Shown in pieces: positions 17,009 to 26,733 of a DNA stretch of 64,000 nt. Below the pieces are notes generated by a model that worked only from the letters and a program-made list of their open reading frames with translations, did no database searches and was not told the DNA's origin. Position 1 is the first letter of the stretch. Each line of letters starts with the position of its first letter. The DNA is from Rhodoluna sp. KAS3 (GTDB lineage: Bacteria; Actinomycetota; Actinomycetes; Actinomycetales; Microbacteriaceae): positions 1,274,022 through 1,338,021 of the forward strand of contig NZ_AP026910.1 in the NCBI RefSeq assembly GCF_026000575.1. The letters are read 5' to 3'. The position numbers were made by a program, and so were the translations under genes.

Positions 17009-17998
17009 CTAGGCCTTGAAGGTGCCAACCACAACCAAGGCATCGCCGGCCTCCGGCGTAATGCGGGCGTTTTTTGGCGGGTTCAGTGCCACTCCACCGG
17101 TGACCGAATCAAAGTAGCCGATGACCGAGTAGCCCTTCGAGATTCCGAGAACAGCTAGGTCGGCAAGTTCAATAGGTTGACCTGCGGTTGCAAAAGCGGT
17201 TACCGGCAACAGACCAATACTTGCGCCCTCGGCGGCAAACAGGCCGTCAAAAACTGACAGCAGATCAGAATTCTCTGAAATCTGGGCAAGCAGCCGGGCC
17301 TTGAGGTGGTCGATAGGCATGGCGGCATCGGTGTGGGTTTGCATTAGCGCCGGTAGAGTCTGGGCCAGGCTCAAATCAAGTTTTGCCAGGGCGTCTTGGC
17401 GAATGCCGGTGTAGATAACCTGATCATCGTCTTCGGCAATGGCAATAACCTGGGCACCACGCGGCAAAACCTGGCTGGCGCTTGGGTTGAGCACCGGCTC
17501 ACCGTCGATAACCAAACCGATGACCGATGCGGTGTTGAAAGCCAGAACTGCATCTGCGTAGGTTTTGCCAAATAGCGCTGGCAGCTCGTTGAAATAGATT
17601 TCTTCACCCTCGAAAGACAAAATCTCTTCGATGGCCACTCGCAGCGCTGGGTGTTGGGCCGCGTGGGCGTTGGCCAAATCCTCAAGGTACTCAAGTTTTG
17701 AACTCAGGTCGATGATTGACTTTGCGCCGGCAGCGTTAGCTACCTCTAGGTCTTTGGCGCTGGTTGGGTCACCCTGAATTACCTGAAACTTCTGCCGACC
17801 AAGTTCAAGGCCGGCCAGAGCTGACTCAACTTCGGCGGGTGCGGTCTGCGACAAAACCACGATGCGTGGCTTGCGCACGTTTTCGTTCGCAATCGTAAGT
17901 TCTTTGATGACCTCAATGGCCACCGGTGACCAGCCGAGAATTAGTGAGTGCCCGCCTCGTTTGAGAGCGCGGTTACCAAATTTGCTGATGCTTGCCAT
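17009..17998 (-). CDS. Soluble CASTOR/POLLUX-like RCK/TrkA-N regulatory protein lacking a channel domain
   Basis: A 329-residue protein beginning with GNRALKRGGHSLILGWSPVAIEVIKEL, which resembles the NAD-binding portion of CASTOR/POLLUX/DMI1-type ion channels. A second TrkA-C-like part follows (LNPSASQVLPRGAQVIAIAED) and the C-terminus reads ITPEAGDALVVVG. In that family this region normally follows an N-terminal membrane pore. Here no membrane segment is seen, and the gap to clpB is only about 50 nt, so the pore is absent. It may act with a separately encoded channel, or be a remnant; the frame is intact with normal codon use. Confidence 0.65.
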   Translation of the reverse strand: MASISKFGNRALKRGGHSLILGWSPVAIEVIKELTIANENVRKPRIVVLSQTAPAEVESALAGLELGRQKFQVIQGDPTSAKDLEVANAAGAKSIIDLSSKLEYLEDLANAHAAQHPALRVAIEEILSFEGEEIYFNELPALFGKTYADAVLAFNTASVIGLVIDGEPVLNPSASQVLPRGAQVIAIAEDDDQVIYTGIRQDALAKLDLSLAQTLPALMQTHTDAAMPIDHLKARLLAQISENSDLLSVFDGLFAAEGASIGLLPVTAFATAGQPIELADLAVLGISKGYSVIGYFDSVTGGVALNPPKNARITPEAGDALVVVGTFKA

Positions 17999-18048
17999 GG
18001 TGTCAGTTTATCTAGCCAGTCTGAGAGCCGGCTGCGCCGGGGTTACCC

Positions 18049-20199
18049 CTAGATTTCTCCGGGGGTAACCACCAGCTGCACACCGTCTTCGGCAACATCC
18101 ACTTTGACCAAAGAGCCATCGTGAATTGTTCCGGCCAAAAGCAAGTTTGCCAAGCGGTCATCGATCTGCTGCTGCATCAATCTGCGTAGCGGGCGGGCTC
18201 CGTAAATTGGATCGTAACCCTTGTCGGCCAACCAGGTTCTGGCGGCCGGGGTTACTGCCAACTGCAAACGGCGCTGCTCTAGGCGGCGCTGAAGTCGATC
18301 GATGTTTAGTTCAACAATCTGGCCCAACTCGTTGCGGTCTAGAGCGCTGAACACCACGATGTCGTCGAGGCGGTTCAAGAACTCTGGCTTGAAGTGACCG
18401 CGAACAGTGGCCAAAACGGCCTCACGTTTTTGGTCGGCACCCAGCTCTTGGTCAATCAAGAATTGGCTACCCAAGTTTGAGGTCAAAATCAGAATCACAT
18501 TCTTAAAGTCAACGACTCGGCCCTGACCGTCGGTCAATCGGCCGTCATCCAAGACCTGAAGCAACACGTCAAACACCTCAGGGTGAGCCTTCTCAACTTC
18601 GTCAAGCAGCACCACAGAATACGGTCGGCGGCGAACCGCCTCGGTCAATTGGCCACCTTCTTCGTAGCCGATGTAACCCGGAGGGGCACCTAGCAAGCGG
18701 CTAACCGAGTGCTTCTCGCCGTATTCACTCATGTCGATGCGAACCATGGCTTTTTCATCGTCAAACAAGAATTCAGCCAAGCTCTTTGCCAACTCGGTCT
18801 TACCAACACCGGTAGGGCCAAGGAATAGGAATGAGCCGGTTGGGCGATCTGGGTCGCTGATGCCTGCCTTTGTGCGGCGAACAGCATCAGACACCGACTT
18901 AACCGCGGCTTTTTGCCCGATCAATCGCTTGCCAAGTTCGGCTTCAAGGTTGAGCAGTTTCTCACTCTCGCCGGCTAGCAGGCGGCCGGTCGGAACGCCG
19001 GTCCAAGCACTAACCACAGCCGCAATGTCATCCTCGCCAACCTGATCGTTGACCATGCGCTCGGTGGTTGCCTCACCTGACTCGGCAGACTCTAGCTGGG
19101 CAAGTTCTTTTTCAAGGGCCGGAATCTCGCCGTAAAGCAACCGCGATGCCCGCTCTAGGTTTGCCTCGCGCTGTGCTCGTTCGGCTTCAATGCGCAAGCC
19201 ATCCAGCTTGGTCTTTAGGTCACCAACCTTGTTTAACTCGGCACGCTCTTTGGCCCAACGCTCGTTCAAACCATCAAGCGCCTTGGTCTTTTCGGCCAAG
19301 TCATCACGAAGCTTTTCGAGGCGCTCCTTCGAAGCCTCGTCCTTCTCCTTCTTTAGAGCCAACTCTTCAAGCTTTAGTCGGTCAACCTGGCGGCGAAGTT
19401 CGTCGATCTCAATCGGGGCCGAGTCAATCTCCATGCGCAGGCGTGACGCCGCCTCATCAATCAGGTCAATAGCCTTGTCTGGCAGCTGGCGCCCCGTGAT
19501 GTATCGGTTAGACAGGGTAGCGGCAGCGACCAAAGCGCTGTCGGCAATGGCAACTTTGTGGTGCGCTTCGTAGCGCTCCTTTAGTCCGCGCAAGATGGCA
19601 ATGGTGTCAACCACCGATGGCTCGCCCACATAAACCTGCTGGAATCGGCGCTCAAGCGCTGGGTCTTTTTCAATACGTTCGCGGTATTCATCGAGTGTGG
19701 TTGCACCAATCAGACGCAACTCACCGCGAGCCAACATCGGCTTCAACATGTTGGCGGCATCCTGGCCGTCACCGGCACCCGCGCCCACCAAGGTGTGCAG
19801 CTCATCGATGAAGGTAATTACCTGGCCCTCGGCGGCGTTGATCTGACCCAAAACCGCTTTTAGGCGCTCTTCAAATTCACCCCGATACTTAGCACCGGCA
19901 ACCATCGCAGCTAGGTCAAGGCTAATTAGCTGCTTGTCCTTGAGGCTCTCAGGTACGTCACCGGCGATGATTCGCTGGGCAAGGCCCTCGACCACGGCAG
20001 TTTTACCTACGCCTGGTTCACCGATCAGGACCGGGTTGTTTTTGGTTCGGCGGCTGAGCACCTGCGACACTCGACGGATCTCGGCGTCTCTGCCAATCAC
20101 CGGGTCAAGCTTTCCCGACTTAGCAATGTCGGTTAGGTTTACGCCGTATTTTTCCAGCGCCGAACGCTGGTCTTCTGATTGCATATTTTGGTTGTTCAT
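18049..20199 (-). CDS. clpB: ClpB disaggregase lacking the N-terminal domain
   Basis: ATG 20199 ([11 protein letters not shown]) overlaps the hspR stop as ATGA and follows GGAGG at 5 nt, making the start secure. The 716-residue product has D1 (Walker [27 protein letters not shown]), the full coiled-coil M domain that defines ClpB rather than ClpC (about residues 280-390) and D2 ([34 protein letters not shown]). The usual roughly 145-residue Clp_N substrate domain is missing. It should thread and refold aggregates with DnaK, whose operon it closes. Confidence 0.92.
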   Translation of the reverse strand: MNNQNMQSEDQRSALEKYGVNLTDIAKSGKLDPVIGRDAEIRRVSQVLSRRTKNNPVLIGEPGVGKTAVVEGLAQRIIAGDVPESLKDKQLISLDLAAMVAGAKYRGEFEERLKAVLGQINAAEGQVITFIDELHTLVGAGAGDGQDAANMLKPMLARGELRLIGATTLDEYRERIEKDPALERRFQQVYVGEPSVVDTIAILRGLKERYEAHHKVAIADSALVAAATLSNRYITGRQLPDKAIDLIDEAASRLRMEIDSAPIEIDELRRQVDRLKLEELALKKEKDEASKERLEKLRDDLAEKTKALDGLNERWAKERAELNKVGDLKTKLDGLRIEAERAQREANLERASRLLYGEIPALEKELAQLESAESGEATTERMVNDQVGEDDIAAVVSAWTGVPTGRLLAGESEKLLNLEAELGKRLIGQKAAVKSVSDAVRRTKAGISDPDRPTGSFLFLGPTGVGKTELAKSLAEFLFDDEKAMVRIDMSEYGEKHSVSRLLGAPPGYIGYEEGGQLTEAVRRRPYSVVLLDEVEKAHPEVFDVLLQVLDDGRLTDGQGRVVDFKNVILILTSNLGSQFLIDQELGADQKREAVLATVRGHFKPEFLNRLDDIVVFSALDRNELGQIVELNIDRLQRRLEQRRLQLAVTPAARTWLADKGYDPIYGARPLRRLMQQQIDDRLANLLLAGTIHDGSLVKVDVAEDGVQLVVTPGEI

Positions 20200-20609
20200 C
20201 GGGCCCTCCACAGCACTACTGAGTTGTGCTTCGCTGGTCGTTGACCGCGAGCAATACTCTCGACACCCTGATCACCCGCTGCAAAAACTCGGGCCCCAGG
20301 TCTATTCATAAGTTCGTTTGCTAGCGCTTGTTCGAGGTCTCGAACTCGCTTGGCTAGCTCGGCATTTTGGTTTTCGAGTTCCAAAATGCGTCGGATGCCC
20401 TCAAGGCTTACACCCTCATTTGAGAGGCGTGCAATTTCGCGAAGTTGGGCAACGTTTCGCATGGTGTAGCGGCGGGTTTGCCCACCGGTACGGCTTGGCA
20501 CCACCAACCCGATGCGGTCATAATCACGCAGGGTTTGCGGGTGCATTGAGGCCAGTTCAGCCGCAACGCCAATCGCAAAGATTGGTGAGTTCTCGTCTAA
20601 CTGTTCCAT
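20196..20609 (-). CDS. hspR: HspR heat-shock repressor (MerR family)
   Basis: A 137-residue MerR-type regulator with winged helix [31 protein letters not shown] followed by [21 protein letters not shown] and a short coiled coil ([22 protein letters not shown]). HspR represses dnaK and clpB operons at HAIR inverted repeats with DnaK as co-repressor. The gene lies inside the operon it should control, between dnaJ and clpB, and HAIR-like repeats are visible upstream of dnaK. It overlaps clpB by 4 nt. Confidence 0.92.
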   Translation of the reverse strand: MEQLDENSPIFAIGVAAELASMHPQTLRDYDRIGLVVPSRTGGQTRRYTMRNVAQLREIARLSNEGVSLEGIRRILELENQNAELAKRVRDLEQALANELMNRPGARVFAAGDQGVESIARGQRPAKHNSVVLWRAR

Positions 20610-20617
20610 TAGGGCTC

Positions 20618-21547
20618 CTAGAGAAGGCCGGCCTTATTCAGTAGGTCCTCGCGAGGGTCCTCGTCCGGAAGGTGGCTCTCGAATTCTTCGAGGGCCTTGC
20701 GTGCCTTGTCGTTGATGTGGCTCGGCACCGCAATGTCCACGGTTGCAAGCAGGTCGCCCTCGCCCTTGGCCGTCACAACTCCGCGGCCTTTGACTCTTAG
20801 CACGCGTCCGTTTGGTGTGCCCGGCGCAACCTTTAGTTTCACCGGGTCGCCGCCCAGGGTTGGCACCTGGATGGTTGCACCTAAGACTGCCTCGGCAAAG
20901 GTCACCGGCACTGTTACCCGGATGTTCTGGCCATCGCGGGTAAAGACTGGGTGGGGCTTTACCGTCACTGTGATGATTAGGTCACCGGCTGGGCCGCCGT
21001 TTGGTGAGGCTTGACCTTTGCCAGCGATCTTAATCTTCTGACCGTCTTGAACGCCGGCTGGAATCTTGATGCTGGTTGGCTCACCGTTGCTCTTGAGCTG
21101 CAGCTTGATCGTGGTGCCCTTAACACCATCGATGAAGTCCAGCGTGGTTGAGGTGGTGAGGTCTGCTCCGCGCTGCGGACCAAAACCTCCCCGACCTCCG
21201 CCACCGAAAAGGTTGGCAAATACGTCTTCAAAACCGCCACCGCCAAAGTTGGCGCCACCAGGAAAACCTCCTGGAAAACCGCCACCCTGACCGCCGGTGA
21301 AACGAGCGCCGGATCCCATTGCTCGCATCTGGTCGTACTCAGCGCGCTGCTCTTTGTCAGAAAGAACCGAGTAGGCCTCGCTGATTTCTTTGAAGCGTGC
21401 TTCTGCCTTGGCATCACCTGGATTGGTATCTGGGTGGAACTGCCGCGACAACTTGCGGTAGACCTTTTTCAGTTCTGCTTCAGACACGTCTTTAGCTACG
21501 CCAAGGACCTTATAAAAGTCCTTGTCGAACCAATCTTGACTTGCCAT
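20618..21547 (-). CDS. dnaJ: DnaJ-type co-chaperone without zinc finger (type II)
   Basis: A 309-residue J-protein. The J domain (residues about 10-75) carries HPD in RQFHPDTNPG; then a Gly/Phe-rich linker (GGFPGGFPGGANFGGGG) and two beta-sandwich substrate domains (FIDGVKGTTIKLQL; VTVPVTFAEAVLGATIQVPTL). There is no CxxCxGxG repeat and no cysteine at all, so it is CbpA/type-II-like although it occupies the classic operon position. It stimulates DnaK ATPase and delivers clients. Confidence 0.9.
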   Translation of the reverse strand: MASQDWFDKDFYKVLGVAKDVSEAELKKVYRKLSRQFHPDTNPGDAKAEARFKEISEAYSVLSDKEQRAEYDQMRAMGSGARFTGGQGGGFPGGFPGGANFGGGGFEDVFANLFGGGGRGGFGPQRGADLTTSTTLDFIDGVKGTTIKLQLKSNGEPTSIKIPAGVQDGQKIKIAGKGQASPNGGPAGDLIITVTVKPHPVFTRDGQNIRVTVPVTFAEAVLGATIQVPTLGGDPVKLKVAPGTPNGRVLRVKGRGVVTAKGEGDLLATVDIAVPSHINDKARKALEEFESHLPDEDPREDLLNKAGLL

Positions 21548-21573
21548 GTGTATTGAACCTCTTTTGTAATTTC

Positions 21574-22143
21574 TTATTCAGCTGGGATGAAAACGGCAAC
21601 CATTGCTGGTCGTAGCAGGCGGTCGCCAAGCATGAAGCCTGGTTCGACCACGTCTGCAATTACGTTTTCAGTTACCTCTGGGTTTGGAGTCTGAACCAAA
21701 GCGTTGTGTAGCTCTGGGTCAAACTTGTCACCCTTGGCGGCAAATGACTTGAGACCAAACTTGTCACCGGCATTGCGCAACTTGGTGACCACTGCGGCAA
21801 ACGGTGAACCCTCTAGGTCACCGTGAGCCTCAGCTCTGGTTAGGTCGTCAAGGGCTGGCAGCATGGCTCGCAAAACCTCGGCAATCGCTGCGTTGCGGGC
21901 AACATCGCGGTCGCGTTCAACGCGCGCTTTGTAGTTCACAAACTCAGCCTGCAGTCGCTGCAGATCGGCCAGAAGTTCGGCCTCCTTGCTCTGCGGTCCT
22001 AGGTCGTCGACCAAATCTGCTAGCTCTGCGTCGATCGGATCAACTGCCTCGGCGCTCGAGGAGTCCTCTGAAAGAGATTGCGAAGCATCGTGAATTTCAG
22101 AGGATTCCTCTGGGCTAGTGCCAGCTGGATTTTGATCAGACAT
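21574..22143 (-). CDS. grpE: GrpE nucleotide-exchange factor
   Basis: A 189-residue protein with an acidic disordered N-terminus, a long coiled coil (LLADLQRLQAEFVNYKARVERDRDVARN) and the C-terminal beta domain (GFMLGDRLLRPAMVAV). GrpE releases ADP from DnaK and acts as a thermosensor. The start shares one base with the dnaK stop (TAATG), so translation is coupled. It follows dnaK in the heat-shock operon. Confidence 0.94.
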   Translation of the reverse strand: MSDQNPAGTSPEESSEIHDASQSLSEDSSSAEAVDPIDAELADLVDDLGPQSKEAELLADLQRLQAEFVNYKARVERDRDVARNAAIAEVLRAMLPALDDLTRAEAHGDLEGSPFAAVVTKLRNAGDKFGLKSFAAKGDKFDPELHNALVQTPNPEVTENVIADVVEPGFMLGDRLLRPAMVAVFIPAE

Positions 22144-23981
22144 TATTTCTTTTCCTCATCCTCGTCGACAACCTCAGCGTCAACCACATCTTCACCAGAT
22201 GCATCAGCCGCAGCTTCTTCACCCTCGGCAGGCTGAGCAGCGTAGATTGCCTCGCCCAGCTTCTGCTGTGATTCATTTAGCTTGTCGAGTGCAGACTTAA
22301 CCGCCTCAATATCTTCTCCGGCGAGCGCAGTCTTTAGAGCATCAACGTCAGCCTGAACTGTGGTCTTTACGTCCTCAGGTAGCTTCTCGTCGTTCTCCTT
22401 GATCAGCTTCTCGATCTGGTAGACCAAACCTTCAGCCTGGTTGCGAGTGTCGGCTTCTTCACGACGCTTCTTGTCTTCAGCGGCGTGCTCTTCACCTTCG
22501 CGAACCATGCGCTCGATGTCTTCCTTTGACAACGATGAACCACCGGTGATGGTCACAGATGCTTCCTTGCCGGTGCCCTTGTCCTTTGCAGACACGTGCA
22601 CGATACCGTTGGCATCGATGTCGAAGGTAACTTCAATCTGCGGCACACCGCGTGGTGCTGGCGCAATGCCGGCTAGGTCAAAGTTGCCGAGTGACTTGTT
22701 GTCGCGAACAAATTCACGCTCACCCTGGTAAACCTGGATGCTCACTGATGGCTGGTTGTCATCTGCGGTGGTGAAGGTCTCTGAACGCTTGGTCGGAATC
22801 GCAGTGTTGCGCTCGATCAGCTTGGTCATGATTCCACCCTTGGTTTCGATACCAAGAGATAGCGGAGTCACGTCGATTAGTAGAACGTCCTTGCGCTCAC
22901 CCTTTAGAACACCAGCCTGTAGCGATGCACCAACTGCAACGACCTCATCTGGGTTTACACCCTTGTTAGGCTCTTTGCCGCCGGTCAGGCTCTTGACTAG
23001 CTCAGATACTGCAGGCATACGGGTTGAACCACCAACAAGTACCACGTGGGCAATGTCAGAGACCTTTACTCCGGCTTCCTTGATGACGTCTTCGAATGGC
23101 TTCTTGGTGCGAAGCAATAGGTCTTCGGTCATCTGCTCGAACTGAGCGCGGGTTAGGGTTTCGTCCAGGTTCGCTGGGCCGTTCTCGGTTAGAGATAGGT
23201 AAGGCAACTGGATGTTGGCGCTCATTGACTGAGAAAGTTCCTTCTTAGCCTGCTCCGCTGCTTCCTTTAGGCGCTGAAGGGCAATCTTGTCCTTCGATAC
23301 GTCAACACCTGTGGTCTCCTTGAACTTCTTGACTAGGTGGTCAACGATGCGCTGGTCCCAGTCATCTCCACCAAGGCGGTTGTCACCTGAGGTTGCGCGA
23401 ACCTGAATGGTTGAGAAGCCCTCATCCTTGCCAACTTCTAGCAAGCTGACGTCGAAGGTACCGCCACCAAGGTCAAAGACCAGAATTAGCTCGTCTTCTT
23501 TACCCTTGTCTAGGCCGTAGGCCAGGGCAGCTGCGGTTGGCTCGTTGATGATACGTAGAACGTTTAGGCCTGCGATCTCGCCGGCATCTTTGGTTGCCTG
23601 ACGCTCTGCGTCGTTGAAGTAAGCAGGAACGGTAATAACTGCGTCGGTTACGGCCTCACCAAGGTAGGTCTCAGCGTCGCGCTTTAGCTTGGCTAGGGTT
23701 CGCGCTGAAATCTCTTGTGGGGTGTACTTCTTGCCGTCAACATCAAAGGTCCAGTCGGTGCCCATGTGGCGCTTGACTGATGCGATGGTGCGGTCAACGT
23801 TGGTTACTGCCTGACGCTTTGCGGTTTCACCAACAAGAACTTCGCCGTCTTTGGTAAAGGCAACGATTGATGGAGTGGTGCGGAAGCCCTCTGCGTTAGC
23901 GATAACGGTTGGTTCTCCACCCTCAAGCACAGAAACTGCGCTATTGGTGGTACCTAGGTCAATACCTACTGCACGTGCCAT
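22143..23981 (-). CDS. dnaK: Hsp70 chaperone DnaK
   Basis: Start at ATG 23981 ([14 protein letters not shown]), preceded by GAGGAG; the longer open frame upstream carries the promoter region. The 612-residue product has the ATPase motifs [22 protein letters not shown] and [13 protein letters not shown], the linker [15 protein letters not shown], a substrate domain and an acidic tail ([11 protein letters not shown]). It folds and holds client proteins with DnaJ, GrpE and ClpB, and serves as HspR co-repressor. Two HAIR-like repeats lie upstream. Confidence 0.98.
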   Translation of the reverse strand: MARAVGIDLGTTNSAVSVLEGGEPTVIANAEGFRTTPSIVAFTKDGEVLVGETAKRQAVTNVDRTIASVKRHMGTDWTFDVDGKKYTPQEISARTLAKLKRDAETYLGEAVTDAVITVPAYFNDAERQATKDAGEIAGLNVLRIINEPTAAALAYGLDKGKEDELILVFDLGGGTFDVSLLEVGKDEGFSTIQVRATSGDNRLGGDDWDQRIVDHLVKKFKETTGVDVSKDKIALQRLKEAAEQAKKELSQSMSANIQLPYLSLTENGPANLDETLTRAQFEQMTEDLLLRTKKPFEDVIKEAGVKVSDIAHVVLVGGSTRMPAVSELVKSLTGGKEPNKGVNPDEVVAVGASLQAGVLKGERKDVLLIDVTPLSLGIETKGGIMTKLIERNTAIPTKRSETFTTADDNQPSVSIQVYQGEREFVRDNKSLGNFDLAGIAPAPRGVPQIEVTFDIDANGIVHVSAKDKGTGKEASVTITGGSSLSKEDIERMVREGEEHAAEDKKRREEADTRNQAEGLVYQIEKLIKENDEKLPEDVKTTVQADVDALKTALAGEDIEAVKSALDKLNESQQKLGEAIYAAQPAEGEEAAADASGEDVVDAEVVDEDEEKK

Positions 23982-24041
23982 TATTTTTTTCTCCTCGTTT
24001 TTTGGGCTTGTGGCCCGGTTGTTTACTTGCTGCGGCTCAAA

Positions 24042-24062
24042 CCTGAGCCGATTTGACTCAAG
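24042..24062. promoter_or_regulatory. HAIR-like HspR operator, proximal
   Basis: CCTGAGC-N7-ACTCAAG approximates the HAIR consensus CTTGAGT-N7-ACTCAAG: 5 of 7 in one arm, 7 of 7 in the other, with exact spacing. It lies about 60 nt upstream of dnaK, next to a minus-strand TTGACA at 24089-24084, so HspR binding would block the promoter. Confidence 0.65.
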
Positions 24063-24104
24063 TTTCACACGCAGATTTTTGGTTGTCAAGCACTCTCAGC
24101 AAAA

Positions 24105-24125
24105 TCTAAGTCTTCTGGACTCAAG
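24105..24125. promoter_or_regulatory. HAIR-like HspR operator, distal
   Basis: TCTAAGT-N7-ACTCAAG has one perfect HAIR arm, a weaker second arm (4 of 7) and the same N7 spacing. It lies 43 nt beyond the proximal site, just upstream of the TTGACA hexamer. Paired HAIR sites are known at actinobacterial dnaK promoters. Confidence 0.5.
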
Positions 24126-24184
24126 TTTGGCAACCAGGATGGATTTCGGAGCCTTTTAACAGCAAAAAGTGGCATCCTTAAAGC

Positions 24185-25291
24185 ATGAAGCGCAGGTTTC
24201 TGAAGGTGCTCGCGGCCATTTTGGCGGCGGGGTTGCTCACCGCAGCCTCTCCGGCCAGCGCAATTGAGCCAACCTCGGGTTACGACATCTCTTACCCTCA
24301 GTGCAACTCCGTACTGCCTACCGACGGCGCTTTCAAGATTGTGGGCATCAACGGTGGCCTGGTTTACTCGGGCAACCCTTGCCTCGACGAGCAAATCACC
24401 TGGGCTGGCGGCACTGCCGCGCAGTTCTACATCAATACCGGCAACCTCGGGCCAAGCTCAAGTTATTGGCCGCTTGATCAAACCACCCCGATGCTCTGCG
24501 ACTCAGCTGATGCTGACAGCACCGGCTGCGCCTTTAACTACGGCTATAACGCGGCTAAGGATTCTTACCAGCGGGCGGTTGACGCCTACGCTCGACTGGG
24601 CATCACCGCTTCTCCGGCGCTAACCACCTGGTGGCTTGACGTTGAAACTTCAAACAGTTGGCGCGGAGCCGACTGGACCGAGAGCACACCTGTACTCACC
24701 GGCACCGAGGCCACCAGCCGAAATGTTGCATCTATAGCCGGCGCCACTCACTACCTGCAGTCGGTCGCCAAAATCAGCAAACTCGGTGTTTACTCAACCC
24801 CGTATCAGTGGTCGGTAATCACCGGCGGATCAAAGCTTTTCTCTGACCTAGTTAGTTGGCATGCCCTGGGTGAATCTACCCACCAGGCCGCCACCGATGC
24901 CTGCACCGGCGCCAGCGGTTTTACCGGCGCCCCGATTGTGATGACCCAATACATCGATACCTCTATCAACCTCGATGTAAACGTGACCTGCTCGGCAAAG
25001 GTAAAGGTAATCACCAGCCTGACCAACACCAGCACCACCTCGGTCAAGCGCTCTGGATACTTCTACCTCAAGGGCACTCTAAAGACCGCTTTTGGTGCCA
25101 CGATGGCCAACCGATCGGTGACTTTTAAATTTGCTGGCAAGACATATAAAGCCACCACCAGCCAGAGCGGATACGTTTCGGTGCGGGTCAAGGCACCTAG
25201 TTATGCCGGCAAATTTAAGGCCGGAGTTTACTTTTGGGGAAACTATTACCTAACTGCCGATAGCAGCTTTAAAACAGTGACGGTTAAGTAG
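24185..25291 (+). CDS. Secreted GH25-like protein with C-terminal Ig-like domain
   Basis: A 368-residue exported protein with an N-terminal signal peptide (MKRRFLKVL..., probable cut after SPASA). The mature start GYDISYPQC and the strand ending WWLDVETSNSW, with an Asp-x-Glu pair, resemble GH25 lysozyme-type barrels and actinobacterial DUF1906-like relatives. The last roughly 110 residues look like an immunoglobulin-like beta domain (GYFYLKGTLKTAFGATMANRSVTFKF). It may act on peptidoglycan outside the membrane, but catalysis is not proved. No sorting signal is visible. Confidence 0.7.
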   Translation: MKRRFLKVLAAILAAGLLTAASPASAIEPTSGYDISYPQCNSVLPTDGAFKIVGINGGLVYSGNPCLDEQITWAGGTAAQFYINTGNLGPSSSYWPLDQTTPMLCDSADADSTGCAFNYGYNAAKDSYQRAVDAYARLGITASPALTTWWLDVETSNSWRGADWTESTPVLTGTEATSRNVASIAGATHYLQSVAKISKLGVYSTPYQWSVITGGSKLFSDLVSWHALGESTHQAATDACTGASGFTGAPIVMTQYIDTSINLDVNVTCSAKVKVITSLTNTSTTSVKRSGYFYLKGTLKTAFGATMANRSVTFKFAGKTYKATTSQSGYVSVRVKAPSYAGKFKAGVYFWGNYYLTADSSFKTVTVK

Positions 25292-25317
25292 CCAAATATC
25301 GGCTAGCGTTGCTGATT

Positions 25318-26637
25318 ATGACTTCCAATGCTGCAAGATCAGAAAAACGCGCAACCTTAGCTTGGGCCCTTTGGGACTGGGCTGAACAGCCTTTTCCAAC
25401 CCTGATGCAAACCTTCGTGTTTCCGCTGTATCTTGCCGGGGCAGTGGCCGCCAAAGGCACCGACACCGATGCCCTGCTGGGCGTTGCCACCGGTATCGCG
25501 GGTCTAATCGTGGCAATCATGGCGCCGGTTTTTGGCCGCCGCTCTGATGAGACCGGTAAGCGCAAGTTTTGGCTCATGATCAACACCTATCTTTTGGTGG
25601 CCATCATGGTTGCTGCGTTCTTTGTGGCACCCAGCCCCGAGTACCTGTTGTTTGGCCTGATCCTCTACGGCCTCGGTTCGGTGGTTCAAGAGTCAGCGTT
25701 CATCAACTACTACGCCATGCTTCGCCAGGTCTCAACCCCGTCAACCATCGGCCGCATCTCTGGTTACGCCTGGGGCTTTGGCTACGCCGGCGGCATCCTG
25801 CTTCTATGCATCTCACTGTTCGGCTTTATCTTGCCTGAGACAGTTTTTGGCATTGTGCTTGCCGACTCAATGAACGTTCGCATTGTGTTCTTGTTCTCAG
25901 CCGTCTGGTTTGCCCTGTTCTCAATCCCGCTGTTCCGCCGTGTTCCTGAAATCGCGGCTGCGCCGGGGGCCAAAAAGCAGAGCGTAATTGAGTCATACAT
26001 CAAGCTTTGGTCTCAGCTAAAGTCGCTTCGCAAGCAGGCTCCAGAGACCTTCAAGTTCTTGATCTCTTCGGCTATTTACCGCGATGGCCTGGCGGGTGTC
26101 TTTACCTTTGGCGCAGTGCTTGGTTCATTGGCTTTCGGCTTTAGCCAGACCGAAATAATCCTTTTCGGAATTGCCGCAAACCTAGTCGCCGGTATCGGTG
26201 CCGCAATCGGTGGCCGCCTTGACGACATCCTGGGCAGCCGTGCCGTAATCATCTTGTCTTTGGTTGGTTTGATCGTCTCGGGAACCGCGGTCTTTGCGTT
26301 CGCCGGCGCCGGAGTGATTACCTACTGGATTGGCGGATTGTTCCTCTGCCTATTCGTTGGGCCAGCTCAGGCAGCTAGCCGTACCTTTGTTTCTCGATTC
26401 ACTCCAGCTGGTCGCGAGGGTGAGGTGTTTGGTTTGTACCAAACCACCGGGCGCGCTGCCTCGTTCCTATCGGGCTTTATGTGGGCCGGTTCAATCACCG
26501 TAGCCAGCCTGCTGCTTGGCCTCGAGAACGCAACCATCTTTGGAATCATCGGATTGCTATTGATTCTTGGCGTTGGACTATTGCTGTTGCTTCGAGTCGA
26601 CCCAAACCCAAAGGTCACCTACTCCAAGCAGCCTTGA
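25318..26637 (+). CDS. MFS transporter, UMF1/Atg22-like
   Basis: ATG 25318 (MTSNAARSEKRATLAWALWDWAEQPFPTLMQTF) is chosen over a TTG 9 nt upstream. About 439 residues with twelve hydrophobic segments. The WALWDWAEQPF opening is characteristic of the UMF1 branch, as are PVFGRRSDETGKRKFWLM and RTFVSRFTPAGREGEVFGLYQTTGRA. The substrate is unknown; family members are linked to amino-acid export. The stop codon touches a 36-nt tandem repeat. Confidence 0.85.
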   Translation: MTSNAARSEKRATLAWALWDWAEQPFPTLMQTFVFPLYLAGAVAAKGTDTDALLGVATGIAGLIVAIMAPVFGRRSDETGKRKFWLMINTYLLVAIMVAAFFVAPSPEYLLFGLILYGLGSVVQESAFINYYAMLRQVSTPSTIGRISGYAWGFGYAGGILLLCISLFGFILPETVFGIVLADSMNVRIVFLFSAVWFALFSIPLFRRVPEIAAAPGAKKQSVIESYIKLWSQLKSLRKQAPETFKFLISSAIYRDGLAGVFTFGAVLGSLAFGFSQTEIILFGIAANLVAGIGAAIGGRLDDILGSRAVIILSLVGLIVSGTAVFAFAGAGVITYWIGGLFLCLFVGPAQAASRTFVSRFTPAGREGEVFGLYQTTGRAASFLSGFMWAGSITVASLLLGLENATIFGIIGLLLILGVGLLLLLRVDPNPKVTYSKQP

Positions 26638-26719
26638 TTCGACACTGGGCATCAGTTGCAAACTGGGCCCCAATTCGACACCGGGCATCGGTTGCAAACT
26701 GGGCCCCAATTCGACACTG
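26637..26719. repeat. 36-nt tandem repeat (two copies and a partial third) before a BlaI-type gene
   Basis: Copies at 26637-26672 and 26673-26708 differ at two positions. A third begins identically (ATTCGACACTG, 26709-26719) and then diverges into GTGTAGAATTGCC. Each copy contains TTGCAAACTGGGCCCC. The repeats fill the gap between the MFS stop and the regulator start. They could be an operator array or a slippage duplication. There are no spacers, so this is not a CRISPR. Confidence 0.85.
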
Positions 26720-26727
26720 TGTAGAAT
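26713..26727 (+). promoter_or_regulatory. Promoter -10 and BlaI-like inverted repeat
   Basis: GACACTGTGTA (26713-26723) contains the palindrome ACAC-T-GTGT and resembles BlaI/MecI half-sites (TACA/TGTA). A TAGAAT -10 at 26722-26727 overlaps its edge. A transcript start about 7 nt on would fall at the ATG, implying a leaderless mRNA. Autorepression is inferred. Confidence 0.45.
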
Positions 26728-26733
26728 TGCCAC

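Noticed and set aside
24185..25291. Assigning the secreted protein as a proven lysozyme
   Set aside because: Only the Asp-x-Glu and opening motif are seen; activity is not shown.
26203..26636. Promoters or RNA inside the MFS gene near the repeats
   Set aside because: Normal coding sequence; the repeat begins only at the stop codon.
26637..26719. The 36-nt repeats as a CRISPR array
   Set aside because: Copies are directly adjacent without spacers, and there are no cas genes.
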